NCBI GenBank assembly: GCA_036365145.1
Contig: JAEOAD010000001.1
Coordinates: 106,827,001-106,891,000 of the forward strand
Direction: 5' to 3'
Length of the DNA: 64,000 nucleotides
From: Orientallactaga sibirica
Lineage: Eukaryota; Chordata; Mammalia; Rodentia; Dipodidae
Below the pieces are notes generated by a model that saw nothing but the letters and a program-made list of their open reading frames with translations, did no database searches and was not told the DNA's origin. Position 1 is the first letter of the stretch. Every line of letters begins with the position of its first letter. A program made the translations under genes and the position numbers. Shown piece after piece: positions 43,043-54,429 of the stretch.

Positions 43043-43916
43043 TGATGTAGGCCAACTCATTAATTCCACAGTTACTCACCTGCCTAACCTAGCAAGCCTC
43101 ACTGTAGGAGTAACCGCCCATCAGTTCTCTCTACTCTCTTGATTAAAGGAGACCAGATGTTAATACCCAGCAGTGGGGTCATGACAGCCTCACACCATCA
43201 GGCTCCCCCATTTCATTTCACTTCAGAAAAATCACTTAATCTTCTAAGTGTTATAAAACTATTAAAGGAATAGCCCATGATTGAAAACAGAATAATTCTT
43301 GGAGGTTTCCTTAAAAGAAAAAGAGAGGAGCTCCACTGTGTTAATTTTAATGGGTCTCTTTTTTAAAAACCAGGTATTCTGAGCTCAGGCTGCTATTGTT
43401 TTAGAACAACACCGTTCTCTACTCTTGATCCTTCACCTACAATCCTAACATATTTGCAGCATACCAACAAGTTCAGGGAAGTGTTCTCACAGGTTTGGTT
43501 ATAGTACCAAAGGGATGAAAAATCCAGAAAACCTGTTTGGGTTGCAATTAGCTAGTGCCATGTGCTCATAAAAGTACCTGCATATGCAGGACACAGAGCT
43601 TGGATGTGTTGGAATTAGGAATGGGTCCAAAGATGAAACTCAATCAACAGGATGCTCTGCTGGCAGGTAGCAGAAGACACACACCTGACGATGTGGCGGA
43701 AGGCTCTGGAAGGCTCTTGGAGGGGCTGTCTGAATTTCCCAGTGGGTAAATTTCTGGCTAATTGCTACCACCAGTCAGGTGTTGCTCTCTGGTTGTGTTA
43801 CTTCAGCAACCAATGATCTCTCTGGTTGTTTAAGGAACAATAATGAGCCCCCTAGTAGTATATGCAAGACTTTGGAGGTAGATTACACTCCATGATCATT
43901 TAAAACACCAGGTAAG

Positions 43917-44172
43917 GGCTGGAGAGATGGCTTAGCAGTTAAGGCGCCTACCTGCTAAGCCTAAGAATGCTGGTTCCAATCTCCAGGTCCCACCTTTAGC
44001 CAGATGCAGCGAGGCAAGGGTGCAATGCCGCACTTGCCCACAAGGGGGCACACACATCTGGAGTTTGTTCACAGTGGCTGTGAGGCTGCTGGCGTGCCCA
44101 TTCTCTATCTGTCTCCTTCTCCTCTCTCTATCTCTGTGTCTGTCTCCAAAAATAAAATAAAATAAAATATAA
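43917..44172 (+). mobile_element. DIP SINE (long form)
   Basis: Contains the extra segment with CACTTGCCCACAAGGGGGCA. Flanked by AAACACCAGGT at both ends (43904-43914 and 44172-44182). Confidence 0.93.
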
Positions 44173-44761
44173 ACACCAGGTGAAGAGCAATTCAGCAACG
44201 CTCACCTCACCTCTGGTTCTGAGCAACTGTGGCAGGGACTCGGTAGCTGCTTTTGTTAAAAGCATTGACTCCGAATGTGGGTCCGTAGGGAACTAAAAAC
44301 AGGATGAAGCCTGGCACCTCTGTCTTCAGGGAGTGACTGACCCCTTTACTTTGGGTCAGATTCTTGCTCAACTCTTTTTAGTCATGCCAGTCACTCAAGG
44401 ACTGTCTGCCCCCCTAATGGAGCGCAGGCCCCTTGAAGGCTGAAGGTACAGAGGTAAGTCATTGTCTTGAAGTAAGCTTTTTGAACAAATTCTCCATAAT
44501 TTATTTGATAGTTTAATAATAGGCTCATTTGATTTTAAAACTATATTATTTTGTATATGAAATATAGAGATTATTTCATATGAATAAAATTTGGGCATAT
44601 GTCCAGTAAAAAGAAGAGATCATTACATACTTTTTCAAGTTTAAGTTCAGGGTCATTGTAATTTCTCTTGGCCAGTGTTTTTATAATTTAAACCTATAAT
44701 ATTTATACCAAAAATTTCAAATTCAAACTGAAAACAGAATAGAACATATTTTTGTACTTTT

Positions 44762-45165
44762 GAATGTGTATATGTGTGTGGATGTTTGTGTGCATACACG
44801 TACATATGTGGGAGCATGCATGTGTGTGTGTGTATGTATATGTTTATACACCTGACTGGTGGTAGCAATTAGCCAGAAATTTACCCACTGGGAAATTCAG
44901 ACAGCTCCTCCAGAGGTCAATATCTGGGGTCTTCCCTAGCTGTTCTCCACTTTCTTCTTTGAGACAGGGTCTCTTGTTGAACCTGGAGCTCACGGATTTG
45001 CTAGACTAGCAATTCAGTGAGTCCCGGGGATTCCATGTCTCTCCCTCCCCAATGCTGGGATTCCAGATGCCACCATGTCTGTCATTTTACATGGCTGCTG
45101 GTGATCGCAACTTAAGTCCTCATGCTTGTATGGAAAGAACTTTACCCACAGAGCCATCTCCTTGA
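44762..45165 (-). mobile_element. B4-type SINE
   Basis: Long GT-rich start, TTGAGACAGGGTCTCTTGTT, AGACTAGCAATTCAGTGAGT, end GAGCCATCTCCTTGACTCC. The first half contains about 80 bases of unrelated sequence (44850-44940). Confidence 0.75.
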
Positions 45166-45487
45166 CTCCTTTTCCTGCCTTTTTAACCCTGTACAATATA
45201 AGTACACAAACATAGTAATCTTTTGCTATTTCTACTGAAAAGCAAACATTTATCAATGGTTAATCAACTTAAACAATTGAAAACAGGTCTTCATGTTAGC
45301 CTCAATAAGAATGCAATTTTCTGGTTAAACAGGGGTGGCAAATAAAATTTTCCTTTAAAACTTGTATGTCATGCATATTTCTATAATGAAACAGGAGAAA
45401 CCAATGTGAGGACGCATGGCTAGAAAGGAGTCCAGGGTGTAGTGCAGGTTCTGCCTCTTTCGAAGCTAGGTGTGAGTTCTTGGCTGG

Positions 45488-45511
45488 TTTCTTTCTTTCT
45501 TTCTCTCTTTC

Positions 45512-45547
<36 letters not shown>

Positions 45548-45772
45548 TTCAATTTTTATTTATTTATTTGCAAGTAGAGAGAGAGAGAGAGAGAGATAGA
45601 AGAGAGGCAGACAGAGAGCGAATGGGCATGCCAGGGCCTCTAGCCACTGCAAGCAAGTTCCAGATGCATGTGCCCCTCGTGCATCTGGCTTACGCGGGTC
45701 CTGGAGAATTGAACCAGGATCCTTTGGCTTCACAGGCAAATGCTTTAACCGCTAAGCCATCTCTCCAGCCCT
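45488..45772 (-). mobile_element. (CTTT)n tract and DIP SINE
   Basis: CTTT/CTCTTT run (45488-45549), then reverse DIP: TTTATTTATTTATTTGCAAG, GA tract, CCAGATGCATGTGCCCCTCG, end GCCATCTCTCCAGCCC. Flanks repeat CTTGGCTGGTTT / CTTGGCTAGTTT. Confidence 0.9.
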
Positions 45773-45885
45773 TGGCTAGTTTCTTCATCAGGAAGAAACC
45801 TCCGCTCTTGGCTGTCCTCGTCATGCTGCATCCCAGGGATGCTGTGAAGAATGAGCCCAACAATGCAATCCAAAGTACCCTAAAG

Positions 45886-46100
45886 GCTCGGGATGGAGCT
45901 CGGTTGGTGGTGTACCAGTCTAGCATGCGCGCGGTCCTGAGTTTGCTCCCCAGTACAGTATAAACTAGGAGTGGTGGTACATATCTGTATTCCTAGCACT
46001 TGGGAGGTGAAGGAAGGAGGCTCAGAAGTTTAATATCATCCTCAGCTGGGTAATGAGTTGGAGGCTAATGTGCAGACTCTGTCTCAATCAATCAATCAAT
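45886..46100 (+). mobile_element. B4-type SINE with (TCAA)n end
   Basis: ID head (GGGATGGAGCTCGGTTGGTG), B1-like body (TATTCCTAGCACTTGGGAGG), GACTCTGTCTCAATCAATCA end. Confidence 0.82.
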
Positions 46101-46139
46101 CAATGATCAATCAGGGCACTATCAGAGCACATGTTCACT

Positions 46140-46285
46140 GTCCATGCTGACACCAGGACACTTCATCTCACACCCTAATGGCCTTGGAGTGAGGCCTAGT
46201 CCTTCAGGATTCATGGATGAGATGAGTGAATAACTCAAGGTCACATAGCCAACAAGTGACAATATTTAAATCTAAGATGTGTGTC
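46140..46285 (-). repeat. MIR fragment
   Basis: TTCATGGATGAGATGAGTGA, ATAACTCAAGGTCACATAGC and CAACAAGTGACAATATTTAA in reverse MIR order. Confidence 0.6.
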
Positions 46286-47099
46286 TCTCTACGTGGCTAC
46301 ACACGGACCTATAGTTTGTCACTGACACTCCCCAATTGTCATCTGTACACAATTTGTCTAATTTTACAAGGCTCATGACATTTTTCTTTCCATAAAAAGT
46401 GTCACTCTGAAAGATAAAACACATCACAAGCAGATAAGGAACTTTACATTTTAAAGAGTTTAAAATGTATTTTCTCTTGACTATTAGGCCCACCATCTTA
46501 ATCTGCTCTTTAAAGTACATAGCTGAAGTACTTTTTCTCGATTTATGGCTCTATAGACATTCTCAAAAGTATCATCTTAACATTTAAAAAAAATTTCCTC
46601 CCCAAAGCTAATTAGCAGTAATAGTCTTAAATAATCCATCAAGAACTTTAGAAAGAGCTGTGCCCACTCCAATTTTTGCTAATGACAAATGCTTCATATC
46701 TTCAATAAGCATGTCAGCAATATTATTTTCAAAGCATGGAAAATGCTGAAATAGCAAATTACGATATAACTACACACCAATGAGAGTGGCACGTCTCTAT
46801 TTCAGGAGCCAGCTTCTTAGGAATACAAGCAAGTGAAAAGAAAATAGCTTAGGTAGACCGACAGTGTGCCCAGGAAACTAGAACGGTATTTCAGCTACTC
46901 GTAGATGCACTGGTGATGTGAACACTGGCACCTCTCGTGAGCATCCTTTCCATTCTCAGAACCGTGGTAACATCTGCACTTGCCGTCTCCTGCTATTTTC
47001 TGTTGGTAAATTTGGTTCAAATCAGGGCTTCAGCACAAGTCAGCCTCCCTCTTGGACCTCATTCTTCATTTTTTTTAAAAAAGATTATCCTCTTTTAAA

Positions 47100-47145
47100 A
47101 AATATTTTACTTATTTATTTATTTGAGAGACAGAAACAGGTACAA

Positions 47146-47177
<32 letters not shown>

Positions 47178-47325
47178 TGGGCACGCCAGGGCTTCCAGCC
47201 ACTGCAAACGAACTCCAGATGCAGGCACCTCCTTGTGCATCTGGCTTACGCTGGTCCTGGAGAATCGAACCAGGATCCTTTGGCTTTGCAGGCAAATGCC
47301 TTAACTGCTAAGCCATCTCTCCAGC
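47100..47325 (-). mobile_element. DIP SINE
   Basis: TTTATTTATTTATTTGAGAG start, GA tract, CCAGATGCAGGCACCTCC core, CCATCTCTCCAGCCC end; CTCATTCTTCATTT recurs on both sides. Confidence 0.93.
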
Positions 47326-48038
47326 CCTCATTCTTCATTTAAATGAAGGTCCCTTCCTAGCCTATCCTGGGCTCCTGACTCCACCAACTAGTAGAGAGCC
47401 CAGACTGAGGATGAGACAGAAGCATATGTGACAATGAAGCAAACGAGAGCCTCAAAGGGGATTGGGGGAGAAATGGCAGGCGGGAATGGAACACAGCAGG
47501 CAGAGCCTCTCTTGCCCATCATGTGGAAATTAGGACAAAACAAAAGCAAAGGACTGGAGTCAGTCCAGCTCAGAGAGAGACACAGCGTTATGCTGCCCAA
47601 ACGTGTTCAATAGTTTCCTGGCTTGTCACCATGAAGACAACTTTTGGATAGTTGCTACGAAACCCTGCTGTGATTTGCAAAGACCTATCACGAATATAAC
47701 CCAGCAAAATACACCCCTATATTATATTTTGCTTTCGACACATACAAAAGCAAAATAATAATATATAATTGTTCTAAGTGGTGGACGATAAATCTTCAGT
47801 CATAAACAAACTTCCGGTTTCCTGGTGTAGAGCCCTTGGAAATGACAACATCTCCCGGAATGTGAGATGCCATGCCAGTTCTAAGGCCACCGTCTGGGGC
47901 AGTCATGACACACGCAGGCATGCTGATGGGTCGGAAGCTTGGTGGCTCTGACTCTTGGAGATACACCTTATTAGCCTTGCTAGGGTGCTAATAAATCTCC
48001 ATTATGCAGATGCCGCCTGCAGAGGCCTGCCTCCTTAC

Positions 48039-48158
48039 CTTTGACCTGGGGGAGGAAGTGGTGTCGGAAGGGGGGGTTGGGGCGGGAGTCTCTGTGGGTG
48101 GAGCTGAAGCTGCTGGTGCGCAGGTGGGACCACCTGCGAACACCGGGAGCCAAAAGCT
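48039..48158 (-). CDS. ABLIM1: ABLIM1 in-frame cassette exon e (40 codons), probably alternative
   Basis: Between the HFHRP exon and the NEPSSG exon there is a 120-nt open segment with acceptor CTGCACAG and donor AAAG|GTAAGG. Both edges are phase 1, matching the neighbours, and inclusion gives HRP-ELLAPGVRRWSHLRT, then SSFSSTHRDSRPNPPFRHHF, then LPQVK-GNEPSSG. The segment is basic and rich in Ser, His and aromatics, and lies in repeat-free sequence. The exon chain is also in frame without it, so I infer a tissue-specific cassette. The published ABLIM1 exon 11 is a muscle-regulated exon mis-spliced in myotonic dystrophy; whether this is that exon is unverified. Confidence 0.85.
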
Positions 48159-48769
48159 CTGTGCAGCAGGGAGTCAACCCATCAGGACAGGGCGAGGTGG
48201 AAACAGAAAAGAAGAAAGAAATTAACACAGGAGCAGGGAACGAGCCACTGTTCCAAGGGGGTGGGAAAAGAGCATTCATTCATCAAGAATCTGAAAAGGG
48301 AGGAAGGAAGGAGAGTTATGAAAGCACTGCAGACGGTTAGGCAAAGGGACACTCTGCAAATGGGCTCAGGTGGACCCAGCATCACTCGCTGAGAATAAAT
48401 GGCTTTAGTCCTCGGGATACTGTCCGGCAGGAGGACGCCAACATAGAGGCAGAAGTGGTCACACCATGCAGACTCAACAAAAGCTGCTTTTAAAACACCC
48501 GACAAAACAGAAGTCTTCGAAACATGTGCAAACAAATGACAATCATTTCGAGAAGCCTGAAGAGAAATACTTATTTATAAGGGTCATGTTTACCATCGAA
48601 GCTTCAGCCTTATTCTAATGTAAGTTCCTTTTTATTTTGCCTATGCTTAAGGAAAACTCAACTGTGCTGTCTGAGGGCAGAGTTACATATGCTTCCAGGA
48701 ATGGGGCAACACTGGAGGGGTAGAGGCACAGTATCTCAGAGGGAGAATGATCCATCAAAACTGAACCCA

Positions 48770-48903
48770 AGCCGGGTGTGGTGGAGCACACACCTTTAAT
48801 CCCAGCACTCGGGAGGCAGAGGTAGGAGTTCAAGGCTACTCTGAGAATACAGAGTGAATTCCAGGTCATCCTGGGCTAGAATGAGACCCTACCTCAAAAA
48901 ACC
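48770..48903 (+). mobile_element. B1 SINE
   Basis: CCGGGTGTGGTGGAGCACAC start, TTTAATCCCAGCACTCGGGA, GAGACCCTACCTC end. Confidence 0.92.
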
Positions 48904-49431
48904 AGACCCAGAGAATCACATTGTATCCAGAACTTATGAGGTGGACACTTGGGTCTTCCACACAGATCACAAATATGCTGTCAGATTCACTTTCAGGCAT
49001 AAAAGATGTGTTAAGCATATGTGTACTATATTGTAGAAGGAAGAAAGAGAATGTTCTGAAGGCTGCAGCATGATTGGACCATGACTGGAAGAGATGAAAC
49101 GTTCTCATGCTCAATAAAGACAAGTGTTCAGAGGAAGAACTGGGGCTGGTTGGCCATTCCTTCACTATTCCAGAGACTCTGGGAGGACAATTTCTGTGGT
49201 CACGTGCCATTGTTAAAAAGCTGGGGCTGGTTCTCGGTGGTCTTTGCATGTCATATGCAGGGTGGCAATATGGAATATTTCTTAACACCCAGATGGGTAA
49301 GGGATTAAATCAAAACCCATGGCCAGCCACAAATAATATTAATATAGTTGTACATTAAAAAAGAATTTCCTAACAACTTTCATTTAACATAACTCAAGAG
49401 ATGCTAAGTAAATATCTATAAGTCTAGTTTT

Positions 49432-49504
49432 TGTAGTACTGGGAACTGAACCCAGGGCTTCACATATGATAGGCAAGCACTCTACTACTAAGCCACACCT
49501 CCAG
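49432..49504 (-). repeat. ID-type SINE
   Basis: TAGTACTGGGAACTGAACCC, GGGCTTCACATATGATAGGC, ACCTCCAGC: reverse ID body. Confidence 0.75.
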
Positions 49505-50424
49505 CTTCATCTAAGGAAAATGACAAATTAATGAAATATTCACTAGTTATTAGTCCTCTACATGTATGAAAACTATGACTTTGACGAAAAGATTACAGCT
49601 TTATTAGCTTCTGTTCATTTCGTTGGCTTTTATTTCTTATACATTTAAAGGGCAACATTTGGAAGGGTTTATCCTCATCAGCATGGCCAGAGTTAGAAAC
49701 TTAAATGGAATCTTCATAGAGGCATATAATCAACACCAAGTTTGATTAGAGGTCAGAATCTTCCCCATGACTATTTCTCAGGGTCCTGAGGTCTGTGTTG
49801 GGGTTTCCATTCTTCTCGTGCTCAACACATAAGACCTCCACCTACAGCCATAGAGCTGCACCTTTGGAGATCAAGGCCAGCCAATGTCTGCTACTTCGTG
49901 ATATTCGCAATCACAGTGCATCCCTGAAGTTTTTATGAGTCTGATTTTAAATTTTGGGAATAGAAGGAACTTTAAATTTTACCTAGTGACTACTAAGGCT
50001 TCCCTCTAGAAGGTAATTAATTAAGGATACTTAGGTAAGGGCTATAAATTTATCAACAAACAACTAAGATTGGATAGTAAACGATGCTAAAAAAGCTCAC
50101 CAAATATTTTCTTTTGAAGAGTTGCACCTTAAATCTCAGAGTGATGAGATTTTTAATTCTTTAAAGAAATCCTTTTGTTTTTAGAAGTTCAATATCAAAA
50201 TTTAATTTCATAACTTATCGTGAATATAACCATAAAATGACTAACATTTCAAAAAGACATCATATATATGTATTATATATAGACACCATTTATGATTTTG
50301 TTCTGGGAGAGGGTAAGAAATACTTAGTCGTCATAATTTTCAAGATGTTACCAATGATGTTATTAAAATAACCACACAGAAACACACATTATATAGAGCG
50401 GATCCTGGGAGGAGTGGTCCTTAC

Positions 50425-50554
50425 CAGGTCTGTGGAAATGCTGGGGTGAGCGTGATGTGGTTGGAGTGTAACTGTGGCGGCTGTACACAGGGGAGTTGAT
50501 GGAGCCCTGGCTAGTGGACCGGTGGATCACCCGATCCCGAACATCCTGGTAACC
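50425..50554 (-). CDS. ABLIM1: ABLIM1 coding exon d, HFHRP linker module
   Basis: Residues 91-133, starting GYQDVRDRVIHRSTSQGSIN and running through SPVYSRHSYTPTTSRSPQHF to HRP plus one nucleotide of a glycine codon. The acceptor has a good pyrimidine tract ending TTCCAG, and the donor is CCTG|GTAAGG. It enters in phase 0 and leaves in phase 1, so it fixes the phase for the run of phase-1 exons that follows. The text is diagnostic of ABLIM1. The sequence is basic and Ser/Tyr-rich, probably disordered. Confidence 0.97.
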
Positions 50555-50821
50555 CTGGAAGAAAGTTTGGGAAAGCGTGAACCCAAAACTCATTCAGATG
50601 GTCGTTTCGCATTTCTAAGCCAAACCTAGCCCACAAATGCTGCTGAGGAATTATCATCCAATCCATTTGTGGTTATTTTTTTATGGCCATATTCGATAAA
50701 TATTCACACGGATATCCCATGGCTAATGTGTTTTGTTCACAACCAACAATCCTTATAATTATTAAAATTTAAGATATAAAGCTATAATTTCCAATAATGA
50801 TAGAGCTCTAGAAAAGGAACA

Positions 50822-51186
50822 GTTTTTTTTTTTTTAATTATTTATTTGCATGTGTGTTGGGGTTAGGGCATGCTGGAGCCTCTTGCCATTGCAAACAAAT
50901 GCCAGATGTTTGAGCCACCATTTTTTTTTTTTTTTTGAGGTAGGGTCTCACTCTAGCCCAGGCTGACTTGGAATTCATTATGTATTCTCAGAGTGGCCTC
51001 AAATTCATGGTGATCCTCCCACCTACCAATGCCTCCCAAGTGCTGAGATTAATGGCGAGTGCCACCACACCCAGCTTGAGCCACTAGTTTTTGCATCCAC
51101 TTTACATGGGTGTTGAGGAATTGAACCCAGACCAGCAGGCTTTGGAAGAAAGTGCCTTTCACTGCTGAGCCATCCTTCCAGCCCCG
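50822..51186 (-). mobile_element. DIP SINE split by a B1
   Basis: Tail and core at 50822-50920, head side at 51077-51186 (ends GAGCCATCCTTCCAGCCCC). The duplication TTGAGCCACCA / TTGAGCCACTA flanks the inserted B1. Confidence 0.88.
50921..51076 (-). mobile_element. B1 SINE nested in a DIP
   Basis: T tract, TTTGAGGTAGGGTCTCACTC, GTGCCACCACACCCAGC end. Reverse orientation, same strand as its host. Confidence 0.9.
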
Positions 51187-52319
51187 GAAAAGAACAATTG
51201 CAATGACCATGTTTATATTGTGATTTTCATTTTGCAAAGTATGTCTACCCATGTCAGAACTGAAAACAATGAGGACTGGTGAATCCCACGGTATTATTTT
51301 CCTTCCCAACAATGGTAAACAAGGTTCCCAGCAGCTCAGGGATTTGTGTGCCAGTGTGCAGCTAGTACATGCCAGGCCCCCTTCAGAAGCAGCACCATGA
51401 CAGTAATGTTTGCTGTCTCTAATACTGATCTGGTGACATTTTAAGTCAATGTTCCCAGAGAACAAGTTGGTGGTTGACAAGACCCCTACTTCTCATCTTG
51501 GAAAATATTTCAAGAAAGTAATTTTAAATGATCTTTAAGAGAAATAAGTCATTCAAAGATTAATAATATCATTCATAAAAGGCAAAAATTTGTATTACAA
51601 CACTCAAATTGGAAAACAATTAAGAAATTATGACATATTTAGCCAACGTAGTATAATGGTGCCACTGGTAAGTCACCCGAGTGCAAACCTAGAAAAGGAT
51701 GTGATAGCATTTGCACAAAGACAACAAAAAGTCAAAAAAGTCAGAAGAGTTCAAATAGCATTTTACACTTTAGGAATTTGTTGTCCTGTAATGTTTCTAA
51801 TGGAACAATACCAGAAAAGTTTATAAAACACGTGACTAATGACTAAGTTCTCATCCCAGCGTACTCAGCAAGGAAATTTTGGCTTGATCCTAGTTGGCCT
51901 TCACAATACCATAACAACAGAACCAAAAGTCCCTGGGATGATGTGTTTCAACTTTGCAGCTGCTCAGTAACAGAAGTGAATTCTGCATAACTTCACTTGT
52001 AAATTTCAGAGCACTGCAGGGAATTAGTTACTGACAGCCTTCAGTCTTAGCACGACTTCTCCCTCTCGCAAATTACCGTGATCCTCTAAGGTCAGTCCAG
52101 TTTATAAAATGTTCCCAGCAAGCTGCTTGGCTTTTGGATCAGCCCATGGATTGTGGCCCGTAAGAAGTACTTTCAAAGAAGACATTTCTGTTTATGGACC
52201 ACATGACAGAACCCAGTGGCTTCAATCCCTGCAGACATGGTCCTACCACTCAGAGGAGCAGGCTCAGATCAGCAGAGGGCCACAATGACTCTCGAGTGTT
52301 CCCTCCCTTTCCTGAGGCA

Positions 52320-52456
52320 GGGTATCATTCTAGTGCAGGCTAACATGGAAGTCACTTGTAGCTGAGGGCAGCCTTGAACTCATGGAGATCAGATCCTCTC
52401 TTACCTCGGCTTTCTGGATGCTAGGATTAAAGGCATGAGCCACCATATCTGGCTTC
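52320..52456 (-). repeat. Decayed B1 SINE
   Basis: GGGTATCATTCTAGTGCAGG, GATTAAAGGCATGAGCCACC, ATATCTGGC. Many mismatches. Confidence 0.7.
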
Positions 52457-52640
52457 TCGTGTCCATTTTAAAAGAAGGATACTATTGCCATACGATTTGG
52501 TCTCACATATAAGGAAGCCCTACATGCACCACAGTCTCATAGCTTTTCTGCTCCCCTGAATGTTATATCCTTTTACAAAACCTCCAAAGTCAAAGGCAGC
52601 CCCCGAATTCCATCTGTTAATATGATAAAACAGCACTTAC

Positions 52641-52676
52641 TTCTGCTGATGGCGTTGGAGATAAAGTCCTCGGAGA
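52641..52676 (-). CDS. ABLIM1: ABLIM1 coding exon c, 12 codons
   Basis: A 36-nt exon encoding SPRTLSPTPSAE (residues 79-90), a short proline-directed Ser/Thr cluster. It fits exactly between the exon ending QSLGE and the exon starting GYQDVRD. The donor is the consensus GTAAGT (52635-52640 in reverse) and the acceptor is a TAG at 52677-52679. It is symmetric (0-0), so skipping would leave the frame intact. SP and TP dipeptides suggest proline-directed kinase sites (inference). Confidence 0.95.
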
Positions 52677-52732
52677 CTAGAAGAAAAGTTGAGAATTTAA
52701 AGTCATAATGTTGGCTCTTTACTAGTTTTTAA

Positions 52733-52962
52733 AAAAATATTTTTTGTTTATTTTTATTTATTTGAAAGCAATAGAGAGAGAAAGAAAGAGGCAAAGAAAG
52801 ATAATGGGCACACCAGGGCCTCCAGCCACTGCAAACGAACTCCAGATGCAGGTGCCAACTTGTGCATCTGGCTTACGAGGGTCCTGGGGAATCAAGCCTT
52901 GAACCGGGGTTCTTAAGCTTCACAGACAAGTACTTAACTGCTAAACCTCTCCAGGCCTCTGT
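52733..52962 (-). mobile_element. DIP SINE
   Basis: TTTATTTATTTGAAAGCAAT start, CCAGATGCAGGTGCCAAC core, AACCTCTCCAGGCC end. Confidence 0.88.
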
Positions 52963-52971
52963 ACTAGCTTT

Positions 52972-53019
52972 AAAAAATATTTTATTTCATTTATTATTTG
53001 AGAGACAGAGGCAGGGAGG

Positions 53020-53069
<50 letters not shown>

Positions 53070-53226
53070 GAGAGAATGGGCATGCCAGGGCCTCTAGCCA
53101 CTGCAAACAAACTCCAGACATATGTGCTACCCTGTGCATCTGGCTCATGTGGGTCCTGGGTAATCAAACCTGGGTCCTTTGGCTTTGCAGGCAAGTGCCT
53201 TAATCACTAAGCCATCTCTTCAGCCC
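52972..53226 (-). mobile_element. DIP SINE with long GA tract
   Basis: TTATTTGAGAGACAGAGGCA, GA run at about 53024-53066, CATATGTGCTACCCTGTGCA core, CCATCTCTTCAGCCCC end. Tandem with the preceding DIP, same orientation. Confidence 0.92.
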
Positions 53227-53396
53227 CTCTTTTCCAGTTTAATTAGAGGTGCTCTTCAGAATAAGCTGGAAGTGTTATATGCCAGTCAGCATTATTGCTA
53301 GTTTAATAAGTAGACAGCAGGCTGATGGGAAATTCCCACAAAGTTCCATGGAAACTCTGGTGTACATTACTGCCTAAGAACCATGGCTTTTATATT

Positions 53397-53501
53397 CATT
53401 TGTTCATTCATTCATTCATTCATTCATTGTGTGTGTGTTGCCAAACAAGCAGAACTCCTGAAGCCACTGGGAAATAAACACACACACACACACACACACC
53501 C
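53397..53501. repeat. (CATT)n and (CA)n simple repeats
   Basis: About seven CATT units at 53402-53429 and twelve CA units at 53478-53501. Confidence 0.95.
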
Positions 53502-53923
53502 TAACATCATAAAAAAGCAACTTCCCTTTGATGGTATGTTTTGAACATCATCAACTCCATGTCTACTCTAAAATCAGCCTCTGTGTTTTTTTTTTTATTT
53601 TTTCTGGAATCTTCCTTTACCCTTGATCCTCTATGAAACTCTGGTATCCAGTGGCACCTAAAGAGTTCATGCCACCAACCTGTACTTTAGAACTGTCACA
53701 AATGCAAGAAAGCAAATCAACCACTAGATGGCACCACATGAAAATAGATATCACTTCCTGTTAGCCAGATTAGAAAGCAAATACCAGGACTCTTATATGA
53801 TGGCAAATAAATACAAAATCATTACAAAAATAAATATGTGTAAATTAGGACAATTTAAAACAGATTCACCCCATTTCCATGCCTCTTGGGGGAGAAGTGG
53901 AGTTGAGAGAGTCTTCATGTAAC

Positions 53924-54232
53924 ACAGGCTGGCTTCCAACTCATGATCCTCCTGCCTCGGCCTCCCAAGTGCTAGGATTACAGGCATGTGCTGTTACCCT
54001 CAGCCTCACACCCTTGCTCCATCTCAGGTAAACCTGGAAGCACTGTGTGATGGTGGGTGGCTGTTTCCAGTGTGGCCTTGGCCAAATGGCTGATGTGAGC
54101 CCATTCCTTGAGTAATACCTCTCTGAACAGACCCTACTCTGTCTACTGATGATTCCAATTTAAAAAAAAAAATGAAAAGAGGAGGAGGGGTTGGAGTGTG
54201 GCCCAGCGGTAAAGCATATGCTTGTTAGGATG
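53924..54232. repeat. B1 fragment (minus) and ID fragment (plus)
   Basis: CAGGCTGGCTTCCAACTCAT to GGATTACAGGCATGTGCTG (53924-54004) is a reversed B1 half. GGGGTTGGAGTGTGGCCCAG to TATGCTTGTTAG (54186-54232) is an ID head. Confidence 0.7.
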
Positions 54233-54429
54233 TTCAATAATAATAGTAAAATAATTAATAAGAAGGGCAACATTACAATGTATTGAAGAGGACAAAGGAA
54301 AAGGAACAGAGCCTGTGAGACATGGGAGGCAGTGGCAGCATGGAACCTCCAACCCTAGGCTCACATACGGGTGGGGGGAGAGCCCATGACTAGAGAGATT
54401 CTGAGAAGTCTCAGAGGACAGGTCCCAAA

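Larger units (their letters stand above)
40918..48038 (-). other. ABLIM1: ABLIM1 intron between cassette exon e and exon f
   Basis: The longest complete intron in the window (about 7.1 kb). Repeats: GA microsatellite, four DIP copies at 42.4-44.2 kb, B4 copies, a CTTT tract with a DIP, a MIR and another DIP at 47.1 kb. Unique stretches at 40920-41700, 43043-43916, 44173-44761, 46286-47058 and 47326-48038 show no supported exon. Confidence 0.8.
48159..50424 (-). other. ABLIM1: ABLIM1 intron between exon d and cassette exon e
   Basis: One B1 (48770-48903) and one ID-like piece (49432-49504). The rest, especially 49505-50424, is unique and AT-rich. No additional exon was recognised. The low repeat load next to the cassette exon is compatible with splicing-regulatory sequence (inference). 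Confidence 0.8.
50555..52640 (-). other. ABLIM1: ABLIM1 intron between exons c and d
   Basis: Contains a DIP SINE with a B1 inserted in it (50822-51186), a decayed B1 (52320-52456), and a unique AT-rich stretch at 51187-52319. That stretch has a 78-codon plus-strand open frame at 51590-51826, which I could not identify and think is chance. Confidence 0.85.
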
